Notes under the pieces: model-generated | Told to the model about the DNA's origin: nothing | Databases searched by the model: none | What the model saw: only the letters and a program-made list of their open reading frames with translations | Translations under genes and position numbers: made by a program | Origin: JANNGC01 sp043757045 | GTDB lineage: Bacteria > Verrucomicrobiota > Verrucomicrobiia > Limisphaerales > SIBH01 | Assembly (NCBI GenBank): GCA_043757045.1 | Contig: JAYVQC010000093.1 | Coordinates: 1-29,463 of the forward strand | Length of the DNA: 29,463 nucleotides | Reading direction: 5' to 3' | Shown here: one piece after another, positions 6,866 through 18,049 of the stretch | Layout of the letters: every line of letters starts with the position of its first letter | How positions within the stretch are numbered: the first letter of the stretch is position 1

Positions 6866-8350
6866 TTACGGCAACGTCGTGCTGCCCATCAGGAACCGAT
6901 CACACTCGCGCGCGGCTCCACGGCCTTCGTTGATGGCCCACACGATCAGGCTCTGCCCCCGGCGGCAGTCGCCAGCGGCAAAAACTTTTTCCAAACTCGT
7001 CGTATATTTTTCGTGCTCGGCCTTGTAGTTCGAGCGTTCGTCGCGGACGACGTTGAGTTGTTGCGCGATGGAATCTTCCGGTCCGAGGAAACCCATGGCG
7101 AGCAGGACGAGTTGGGCCGGGATGACGCGCTCGGTGCCGGCGACTTGTGTCGGGACGAACTGGCCTTTGTCGTTGCGCTCCCACTTCACGTCCACGATTT
7201 CCACGCCGCTGACCTGGCCGTTGGCGTCGGCGATGAACTTCTTGGCGGTGACGAGATACACGCGCGGGTCGGCGCCGAACTTGGCTTTCGCCTCTTCCTG
7301 GCCGTAGTCGAGCTTGTAGGTCTTGGGCCATTGCGGCCACGGATTGTCGGCCGTGCGTTCGAGCGGCGGCTTGGCCATGATTTCCAATTGCATCAGGCTC
7401 TGGCAGCCGTGACGCATCGAGGTGCCGACGCAATCCGTGCCGGTATCGCCGCCGCCGATGACGACCACGTCCTTGCCGCTCGCGTCAATGAAGCTGCCGT
7501 TCTTGTGCTGGTCGAGCAGTGCCTTGGTGTTCGCGGTCAGGAACTCCATTGCGAAGTGGACGCCCTTGAGCTGGCGGCCTTCGATGGGCAAATCGCGCGG
7601 CTTGGTCGCGCCGGTGCAGAGCACCACGGCGTCGAAGTCGTTCATCAACTGCTCGGCGGGAAGGTTTTTCCCAATCTCCGTGTTGGTCACGAACTTGATC
7701 CCCGCCGCCGCCATCAAATCCACGCGGCGCTGCACGACTTCCTTCTTGTCGAGCTTCATGTTCGGGATGCCGTACATGAGCAGCCCGCCGATGCGATCTG
7801 CGCGCTCATAAACCGTCACGTCGTGCCCGGCGCTGTTCAGTTGCTCGGCGGCGCTGAGTCCGGCGGGACCGGAGCCGACCACGGCAACCTTCTTGCCCGT
7901 GCGCGTCATCGGCGTGAAGGGCTTGATCCACCCTTCTTCCCAGCCCTTGTCCACGATGGCGCACTCGATGTTCTTGATCGTGACCGGCGGCTCGTTGATG
8001 CCGAGCACGCACGAGCCTTCGCACGGCGCGGGACAGACGCGGCCGGTGAACTCCGGGAAGTTGTTCGTCTTGTGCAACCGCTCCAGCGCCTCGGACCACA
8101 GGCCGCGATAGACGAGATCATTCCACTCAGGAATGAGATTGTTGATCGGGCAGCCCGAGGCCATGCCGGCGAGCAAGCGGCCGTTGTGGCAGAACGGCAC
8201 GCCGCAATCCATGCACCGCGCGCCCTGCTGCTTGAGCTTGGCCTCCGGCATGTGCTCGTGGAACTCGTTCCAATGTGCGATGCGCTTCAGCTCCGGCTGG
8301 TCCACCGGCAACTCGCGCTTGAACTCCATGAATCCTGTTGGCTTTCCCAT
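6866..8350 (-). CDS. gltD: Glutamate synthase small subunit
   Basis: The 494-residue product is full length for GltD, which carries electrons from NAD(P)H through FAD and iron-sulfur clusters to the large subunit for glutamate formation from 2-oxoglutarate and glutamine. The N-terminal cluster cysteines are present in RCMDCGVPFC (C46, C49, C54), SGCP (C67) and CPAPCEGSC (C106, C110, C114). The FAD-binding loop is GSGPAG near residues 159-164, and the NAD(P)H site has VVIGGGDTGTDC. The tail has AAGDCRRGQSLIVWAI, also typical. Its partner gltB lies upstream on the same strand but about 2.1 kb away, with four small genes and a repeat cluster between them, so co-transcription is possible but not certain. 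Confidence 0.96.
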   Translation of the reverse strand: MGKPTGFMEFKRELPVDQPELKRIAHWNEFHEHMPEAKLKQQGARCMDCGVPFCHNGRLLAGMASGCPINNLIPEWNDLVYRGLWSEALERLHKTNNFPEFTGRVCPAPCEGSCVLGINEPPVTIKNIECAIVDKGWEEGWIKPFTPMTRTGKKVAVVGSGPAGLSAAEQLNSAGHDVTVYERADRIGGLLMYGIPNMKLDKKEVVQRRVDLMAAAGIKFVTNTEIGKNLPAEQLMNDFDAVVLCTGATKPRDLPIEGRQLKGVHFAMEFLTANTKALLDQHKNGSFIDASGKDVVVIGGGDTGTDCVGTSMRHGCQSLMQLEIMAKPPLERTADNPWPQWPKTYKLDYGQEEAKAKFGADPRVYLVTAKKFIADANGQVSGVEIVDVKWERNDKGQFVPTQVAGTERVIPAQLVLLAMGFLGPEDSIAQQLNVVRDERSNYKAEHEKYTTSLEKVFAAGDCRRGQSLIVWAINEGRGAARECDRFLMGSTTLP

Positions 8351-8377
8351 AAATTTTTTCGTTCTCGTTTCTTGGTC

Positions 8378-8755
8378 TTACGCGCCAGCAATCAATTCCT
8401 CGGCGGCCTCCGACAATCCGACTTTTCTCTTCTTCGCCAGGCGCTCCACTTTCTCGCGGCACTTCAGGCTGACGCTCAGATACAGGCGCACCTGCCCGTT
8501 GCCCTTGCGCTTGCCCGTCGGCGCTCCGAAACGTCCCGCGATGATGCCCGCCGTGGACAAATCCTCGTCGAGGTCGGGCCAGTGCAATCCGAACGGGCTG
8601 ATCTCGATGCGGTTCAACTGTGCCGCCGTGCCGCGCGCCAGGCGCGGATTCGCGGCCACGGCAAAGCCCACCGTGCGCCCGGTGTTCAGCTTCACCTGAA
8701 TCCGGCCCTTCTCGTGCCAGGCCTTCACGGCCTTCTCAGTGACTGAAGTGCTCAT
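8378..8755 (-). CDS. DUF2442 protein with a ribbon-helix-helix-like tail
   Basis: The first 80 or so residues match DUF2442: GRTVGFAVAANPRLARGTAA, QLNRIEISPFGLHWP, DLDEDLSTAGIIAG. Residues from about 85 on (QVRLYLSVSLKCREKVERLA, then GLSEAAEELIAG) have a strand-helix-helix pattern like CopG/Arc DNA-binding domains. The start codon lies inside the end of the upstream DUF4160 gene (20-base overlap), so the two are translationally coupled. DUF4160-DUF2442 pairs are common in bacteria and look like toxin-antitoxin cassettes, with this protein the more antitoxin-like because of its tail; I know of no proven activity. Stop to gltD start is only 27 bases. Confidence 0.8.
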   Translation of the reverse strand: MSTSVTEKAVKAWHEKGRIQVKLNTGRTVGFAVAANPRLARGTAAQLNRIEISPFGLHWPDLDEDLSTAGIIAGRFGAPTGKRKGNGQVRLYLSVSLKCREKVERLAKKRKVGLSEAAEELIAGA

Positions 8756-8972
8756 TCCATTTCCTCAAAATTTCTGCCACGTGTTTGGCGACCAATGCTT
8801 CCGCCTCGGCCAGTTCATTCACCTTCAACCCGTCCGACATCGCCAGCGCCACTGGGCGCACCCAGAACTTGGCTTCCCCGCCGCCCTTGCGCAGATGCAC
8901 ATGCACCGGCTCGTTCCGCTCGTTGCTGTAGAAACTCGCCACCCAACCGCGCTCTCTAAAAATCTGTGGCAT
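8736..8972 (-). CDS. DUF4160 protein
   Basis: The 78-residue protein is a typical DUF4160 member: MPQIFRERGWVASFYSNE, then EPVHVHLRKGGGEAKFWV, and a C-terminal helix ending in ILRKWNEHF. The HVHV(R/K)-type motif is the family hallmark. The function is not known; small size, a basic surface and the overlapping DUF2442 gene fit a toxin-like partner in a two-gene cassette, which is inference. It is the first gene after a palindrome-rich stretch, so it probably has its own promoter or depends on read-through from the gltB side. Confidence 0.8.
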   Translation of the reverse strand: MPQIFRERGWVASFYSNERNEPVHVHLRKGGGEAKFWVRPVALAMSDGLKVNELAEAEALVAKHVAEILRKWNEHFSH

Positions 8973-8981
8973 GGCGAAAAT

Positions 8982-9443
8982 TCAGAGAACCCCAACGGGG
9001 TTCCATCATCCAGCCCAGAGTTGCGACGCAGGAGCTACCCTGGGGCAACGGGCCGGAAGATTTTCCCAACCCTGCAAGGGTTGCAGCCCGCCGCACGCGC
9101 CCATGATTCAACCCCTTCAGGGTTGAAACGGTTTGGGACGTTTCACCCAGGGTAGCCTCGCGGACTCGGCAACCCTGGGCTGAGGGATGCAACGCCGTTG
9201 GCGTTGGGGGTGGCACGGGCGACTCGCCGGTGCCGTTCCGCGACCCGCCGAACGGAAGGGGGATGGCGCGCGGAGTTTTCCAACGGGCGTGGGGAGTGAG
9301 GGAGCGCGCCGCCGTTGCGCCGGGCAGGTTGCCCGGCGGGACAGGCCAGTGGCCTGTGCTGCCCGAGGCGGGCTGAAGCCCGCGATCCGGGGCGCTGCCA
9401 GCGCTGAGAAACGAGTGAACTTTGGGACGCATGTGAAGGTCGC
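8982..9443. repeat. Mosaic of short palindromes, no gene
   Basis: About 460 bases between the DUF4160 gene and the hypothetical gene at 9444 consist largely of small hairpins, most with three-base loops. Examples are 9190-9204 (AACGCC GTT GGCGTT), 9319-9337 (GCCGGGCA GGT TGCCCGGC) and 9341-9357 (ACAGGCC AGT GGCCTGT). Another, at 9368-9383, has a four-base loop. Stretches such as AACCCTGCAAGGGTT and a CCCAGGGT/ACCCTGGG pair enclose longer arms. A string TGCAACGCCGTTGGC is shared with the cluster in front of gltB. Open frames crossing this region encode only repeat-derived peptide. Confidence 0.75.
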
Positions 9444-9788
9444 CTATAGAAAATAATGGTTTCGCCGAGGTGCTGTAACCGTCGGCGGGATGTTGAGCAC
9501 AGTGGACTCGCCAAAAGTAACCAAGCACTTAGCCCCACGGTATTCGACGCTCGTTACCAAGGCAGAGCAGCACACAATAGCTCGCGTTCCACACGCGCAA
9601 CGATGAATGAAGACAGGCTCATCTTTCTCCTTTTCTCGTTCACAGAGTTGACCGATCTCGGTCGTGGTTTCGATTGCCCAGAGGCGCTTGTCATCAAACC
9701 AGATGTTCTGCCAACGCTGCGGTTGATGTCGTCTGTGGCGAACGACTATGTAGAGCCTTTGTACGTTGGTGTTCATCTGCGCGCTCAT
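9444..9788 (-). CDS. Hypothetical protein, coupled to the upstream membrane protein
   Basis: The protein has 114 residues and I recognise no family. It contains a charged middle (CEREKEKDEPVFIHRCACG), a small cysteine cluster (HRCACG, IVCCSAL) and a tail that runs into repeat DNA. Its ATG overlaps the stop of the preceding gene as ATGA (9785-9788), a strong sign of a real, coupled gene pair. Together with its partner it is visibly AT-richer than the surrounding genes, which suggests a different origin. Confidence 0.6.
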   Translation of the reverse strand: MSAQMNTNVQRLYIVVRHRRHQPQRWQNIWFDDKRLWAIETTTEIGQLCEREKEKDEPVFIHRCACGTRAIVCCSALVTSVEYRGAKCLVTFGESTVLNIPPTVTAPRRNHYFL

Positions 9789-10420
9789 TGTTTCTTTCCC
9801 TCATCTCTCCAGACCTTAGCTTCCCAACTCTCGAATGATCCACCGATTGGCGAGGTGAGGATTACAGAATCCGAGCGCGCAAGAAATTGTGCTGCCATTG
9901 GGAAATTGCTTTTGGACGGCGGCTTGAAATTCCAGCGCGCCTCAAACAGCCAGCCGTGAACTTTCTGTCCAGGTTTGTCGGAATTCTCAACGGATGCCTG
10001 TGTCGCCTCACCGAATTGAAATGCCAAAGGCGCTCCGAACGCTCGCTGGAAATGGTCTTGAATCGCCTGTTTGCAGGCATCGGTTGGTCGCGAGCCAAAA
10101 TCAGGCACCGAAGCAGTGATCGACTGAGGTGTCCCGCCTCGTGCTGTCGTGTGTGCTGACTGCTCGATTGAAGTCTCTCGAAGCCAGCTACGAATCTCCG
10201 GTAAGGCAGAGATGCCAGCGAAGATGGCTGCAATCAACGCAACGAAAAAGGCGCAACGTACAGTCCAATGTGGGCGTGCCGCCTCGACGACAGAACGCCG
10301 CATCTTCTCTTGCAGAATGATGTGTCTGCCCATGTCGTTGTGCTCGTGCGACGCCAACTCACTATCGAGTTGTTCCGATGTGAGTTTGCTAACTCGTAAA
10401 ATTAATGTTTCGTCGAACAT
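9785..10420 (-). CDS. Hypothetical membrane-anchored protein
   Basis: The 211-residue product has an N-terminal cytoplasmic part of about 50 residues (TSEQLDSELASHEHNDMGRH), one membrane helix (CAFFVALIAAIFAGISAL, about residues 56-73) and a C-terminal domain of about 130 residues. The last domain is rich in aromatic residues (GWLFEARWNFKPPSKSNFPM) and contains a single DACKQAI segment. I do not recognise a family. It starts 19 bases after the gltB stop on the same strand, so it may be co-transcribed with gltB, and it overlaps the next gene by ATGA. The pair separates gltB from gltD and is AT-richer than either. Confidence 0.65.
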   Translation of the reverse strand: MFDETLILRVSKLTSEQLDSELASHEHNDMGRHIILQEKMRRSVVEAARPHWTVRCAFFVALIAAIFAGISALPEIRSWLRETSIEQSAHTTARGGTPQSITASVPDFGSRPTDACKQAIQDHFQRAFGAPLAFQFGEATQASVENSDKPGQKVHGWLFEARWNFKPPSKSNFPMAAQFLARSDSVILTSPIGGSFESWEAKVWRDEGKKQ

Positions 10421-10438
10421 GCGCGTAGTTCTGTCGCC

Positions 10439-15217
<4,779 letters not shown>

Positions 15218-15245
15218 AACAAAAATCCTTTCGTCATCGTCGTAG

Positions 15246-15477
15246 CCGCCGATGTGAATCGGCGGAAATGTTCAGCGCTGAAAGCGCGCGATTTGATAGC
15301 CCAGGGCAAAGCCCTAGGCTCAAGGTTCGAAAACAAGACTAGCCCTGAAAGGGCGGAACGATTTTGTTTCGCCCTTGCAGGGCGGAACAACCATTGCGCC
15401 GGACCACCCAGGGCTTTGCCCTGGGCTGGTGAATTGCGCCCCTTCGGGGCTGGGTGCTGCAACGCCGTTGGCATTGA
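15246..15477. repeat. Palindrome cluster in the gltB leader
   Basis: The 280-base space between the LysR gene and gltB has no gene. It contains hairpins at 15246-15265 (CCGCCGAT stem), 15275-15287 (GCGCT GAA AGCGC), around 15298-15320 (stem AGCCCAGGGC with one mismatch, loop AAA), 15342-15355, 15370-15384 (CGCCCT TGC AGGGCG), 15407-15425 (CCCAGGGC TTT GCCCTGGG), 15438-15450 and 15460-15476. Any gltB promoter would have to sit among or before these. Confidence 0.75.
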
Positions 15478-15497
15478 AAAATGGCAGAGTAGAGCGT

Positions 15498-16478
15498 TCA
15501 TGAATTCCTCGCCGCCTTTCTCCGCGTCACCTTCGCCACACCATTCACATGCACGCCGTTGCCATTCTTCGCGTGAGTGCCATTCGTGCCGTTCTTCAGC
15601 ACTTCAATCTTCAGCACTTCAATGAACGCCTCGGTGTTCGGATAAAATTTCCGGCCCTTGCGATGAATGATCCCGAGCGGACGCGTGAACTTGCCACCCG
15701 CCAGCGTCACCGCCGCGAGCATCCCGAGCTGCAACTCATGCTCCACCGTCGGCAGCGGAAGAATCGCGATGCCGGAACCCGCCTCCACCGCGCGCTTCGC
15801 CGCCTCGATGTTATCGAAGCGCACGGCGACATTCGGTTCCACACCATGATTTTTCAGGTAGCGATCAATCTTCTTCGCGATCACGAGGTCCGTATCGAAG
15901 CCAACGAAGACTTCGTCGCGAAGCTGCTTTACTTCCACGCTCTTGAGCTTCGCCAGCCGGTGCTGCGGCGTGCAGATCAGAACCATCTCCTGCTCGCGCC
16001 ACGGCAGCACGGTCAGCCCGCGCCGTTCGTCGGGATAGGAAATGATGCCGAGTTCCACTTCGTCGTTGAGCACCTGCTCCAGCACCCGCGCGGGGTGCGC
16101 GTAATCCACCTCCACCTTGGCGTCGGGATGCGAGCGGCTGAAGTCCTGCACGCGTTGCGTCATGTCGCGCATGTTCACGGAGTAGATGGCCGCGACGCGG
16201 ATGATCGAGTTGCCGCTGGCGCGCGCGTGCTTCACCCGCGCGACGACGTCCTCGTATTTCTCCAGCACCTCGCGGCAGCCATCGTAGAACAGCTTGCCTT
16301 CGTCGGTGAGTTCCCACGGGCGGCAGGAGCGATCAATGAGCGAGACGCCCAAATCCTGCTCGATGTTCTGCACCGCCTGGCTGGCGCTGGACTGCAAAAC
16401 GTCGTTGACCTCGGCGCCGCGCGAGAAGCTTCGGAACCGGGCCACGTCACAATAGATTTTCAACGCTTCAATCTGCAT
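15498..16478 (-). CDS. LysR-family transcriptional regulator
   Basis: The 326-residue protein starts with a standard LysR winged helix (MQIEALKIYCDVARFRSFSR, then QSSASQAVQNIEQDLGVSLI, WELTDEGKLFYDGC) and continues with an effector-binding domain of the periplasmic-binding-protein fold (VDYAHPARVLEQVLNDEVEL, VEAGSGIAILPLPTVE). The effector is not evident. It precedes gltB in the same direction with 280 bases between, so control of glutamate synthase, as for GltC in Bacillus, is a natural guess but not shown. The C-terminus is odd: a tandem IEVLKIEVLK produced by an exact 15-base duplication at 15594-15623, then a low-complexity Asn-Gly tail (NGTNGTHAKNGNGVHVNG) ending in basic residues. Confidence 0.9.
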   Translation of the reverse strand: MQIEALKIYCDVARFRSFSRGAEVNDVLQSSASQAVQNIEQDLGVSLIDRSCRPWELTDEGKLFYDGCREVLEKYEDVVARVKHARASGNSIIRVAAIYSVNMRDMTQRVQDFSRSHPDAKVEVDYAHPARVLEQVLNDEVELGIISYPDERRGLTVLPWREQEMVLICTPQHRLAKLKSVEVKQLRDEVFVGFDTDLVIAKKIDRYLKNHGVEPNVAVRFDNIEAAKRAVEAGSGIAILPLPTVEHELQLGMLAAVTLAGGKFTRPLGIIHRKGRKFYPNTEAFIEVLKIEVLKNGTNGTHAKNGNGVHVNGVAKVTRRKAARNS

Positions 16479-16589
16479 CAGAACTGAATCAGAATTTACG
16501 ATACCAGACCCGTCTGGGTTCGTTATGTGTGATGCAGCAGCGAAACAGCGTCAACGGGAATTTTCCAAATGTTGTTCACAGGCGCAAAG

Positions 16590-16690
16590 GTGGGGCGTCG
16601 TCGCTCCGCGCGCGCCGGGCCGGAAGCGGAAAGGCACCTGCGAACTGTTTGCAGCCTTACCCCGGCGCGCGCGGAGCGACAACGCCCCAC
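16590..16690. repeat. 30-bp inverted repeat between the LysR and ACT genes
   Basis: The arms 16590-16619 and 16661-16690 are reverse complements with 1 mismatch in 30, enclosing 41 bases that contain a smaller hairpin (CTGCGAA/TTTGCAG). The 327-base space between the divergent LysR and ACT genes holds no gene. Nearer the LysR start there is a short dyad, CCAGACCCGTCTGG at 16504-16517, that could be an operator for either gene. Confidence 0.8.
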
Positions 16691-16805
16691 CCGCCCTTGC
16701 TTCGGTGTTCAGCGAAAAATTTGTGGCGACTCACCGGGTTTCATTCCTATGCTCCGCACACCGTCGCGGCAGTGACGCCCGGCGCAGATGAAAGGAAACT
16801 TACTT

Positions 16806-17198
16806 ATGCATATCGCCACTCAACTCGCCCTTTTCCTGGAAAACAAACCCGGCACGCTCGCACGCATGTGCGACTCGATGGAGGAGGCCAAGATCAACAT
16901 CTACGCCCTGACCACCAGCGACACCGTGGACCATACCGTGGTGCGGATGATCGTGAGCGACACGCGCAAGGCCATGCTCATGTTCGAGGAGCACGCCACG
17001 CTCGTGGTCGAGAACGAGGTGCTGATGATCGAGGGCGACAACCGGCCCGGCTCGCTCGCACAGATCGCGCACAAGCTTTCCAAGGCCCGGATCAACATTG
17101 AGTACGCCTACTGCGCCACCGCGCCAAATTCCAAGAAGGGCCTGCTCATCCTCCGCCCCTCGAATTGCAAGAAGGCATTGAAGGTGTTGAATACGTGA
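16806..17198 (+). CDS. Tandem ACT-domain protein
   Basis: The 130-residue protein consists of two ACT domains: MHIATQLALFLENKPGTLAR to about residue 66, then VLMIEGDNRPGSLAQIAHKL to the end. The N(K/R)PG(T/S)L motif, where small ligands bind at ACT interfaces, is present in both halves. Stand-alone double-ACT proteins are thought to sense amino acids. The ATG at 16806 is preferred to one at 16788 because AAAGGA (16791-16796) lies nine bases before it. Placement across from a LysR gene and gltB suggests amino-acid sensing in this neighbourhood, but no partner is known. The next gene follows after 40 bases. Confidence 0.85.
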   Translation: MHIATQLALFLENKPGTLARMCDSMEEAKINIYALTTSDTVDHTVVRMIVSDTRKAMLMFEEHATLVVENEVLMIEGDNRPGSLAQIAHKLSKARINIEYAYCATAPNSKKGLLILRPSNCKKALKVLNT

Positions 17199-17238
17199 GC
17201 CGCGCCACGCAGACTGGCCCCAAGCATTAGGCGCATTT

Positions 17239-17562
17239 ATGGAAATTTCGAAGAACATCACCAACGAGAATCATGAGCTGCTCATTTCGGGCCGCATCGA
17301 CGGGGCCGGGGCCAACCAGCTCGAACTCGAGACGCTGGCCGCCATGCGGGCCGGGGCAAAAACAATTTACGTCAACCTGAGCCAGGCCACCTTCCTTTGT
17401 TCCGCCGGCTTGCGCGTCTTGCTTCAGACCTGGCGGCAGATGAAAAGCAGCGGGAAGAGTTTTTATGTCGCCAATCCCTCGCCCGAAGTGGACGCGGTTC
17501 TGGTGATGACCGGTTTCCGCGAGCAGATGGTCGAGGGGGCGCGGCCTCCGGGGCTGGCCTGA
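17239..17562 (+). CDS. STAS-domain anti-sigma factor antagonist
   Basis: The 107-residue product is a complete STAS domain (MEISKNITNENHELLISGRI ... TIYVNLSQATFLCSAGLRVL). S55 in CSAGLRVL is at the position phosphorylated by RsbW-type kinases in SpoIIAA/RsbV proteins. Unphosphorylated, such proteins bind the anti-sigma kinase and release its target. The gene lies 33 bases before an RsbW-like gene on the same strand and faces a PP2C phosphatase gene of the kind that dephosphorylates STAS proteins, giving a full partner-switch set. No ribosome site is clear. Confidence 0.88.
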   Translation: MEISKNITNENHELLISGRIDGAGANQLELETLAAMRAGAKTIYVNLSQATFLCSAGLRVLLQTWRQMKSSGKSFYVANPSPEVDAVLVMTGFREQMVEGARPPGLA

Positions 17563-17595
17563 AGCGGCACCCGGCCCGGGTCGCATCTCCCGTCG

Positions 17596-18015
17596 ATGAC
17601 CGCTCCCTTGGAATTCCGATTGTGCAACCAGCTCGCCGAACTGCGCCGGCTGGGCGACGAGGTGCAAAACTTTTCCGCCGCCCACAGTCTCCCGTCCGCC
17701 GTCGCCCACGCTTTCGATCTTTCGCTCGCGGAGTGGGTCACGAACATCATCTCCTACGGCCACGCGGACGCAGAGGAACATTGGATCCTAGTCCGGCTCT
17801 CGATGGCGGGCGACGTGGTGCAGGCCGAAGTCATGGACGACGGACGCGAGTTCAATCCGCTCACCCATCCGCCCGTGGATACCAGGGCTCCGCTGGAAAC
17901 GCGCCCCATCGGCGGCCTGGGCATTCACATGATGCGGAAGCTGATGGACGGCGTGGAATATCGTCGTGAGGGGGAAAAGAATGTGGTGACGCTCACCAAG
18001 CGACGCGGGGTTTGA
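17596..18015 (+). CDS. RsbW-type serine kinase / anti-sigma ATPase
   Basis: The 139-residue protein is a single GHKL ATPase domain of the RsbW/SpoIIAB class: AFDLSLAEWVTNIISYGH is the N-box region, VMDDGREFNP the G1 box, and IGGLGIHMMRKLMDGVEY the lid and G2 region. The family binds a target protein (classically a sigma factor) and phosphorylates a STAS antagonist. The STAS gene is directly upstream. No sigma factor is in the window, so the regulated target is unknown. The gene converges on the phosphatase gene with 34 bases between their stops. Confidence 0.88.
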   Translation: MTAPLEFRLCNQLAELRRLGDEVQNFSAAHSLPSAVAHAFDLSLAEWVTNIISYGHADAEEHWILVRLSMAGDVVQAEVMDDGREFNPLTHPPVDTRAPLETRPIGGLGIHMMRKLMDGVEYRREGEKNVVTLTKRRGV

Positions 18016-18049
18016 CGCGGCCCGCGGGTTATGAAGGTGCCGAAATTTC

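Noticed and set aside
8985..9215. Regularly spaced palindromes as a CRISPR array
   Set aside because: Units differ in length and sequence, spacers are not of constant size, and no cas gene is near.
9456..9959. Plus-strand open frame of 167 codons
   Set aside because: It is antisense to two minus-strand genes joined by an ATGA overlap, begins in repeat DNA, and shows no recognisable domain.
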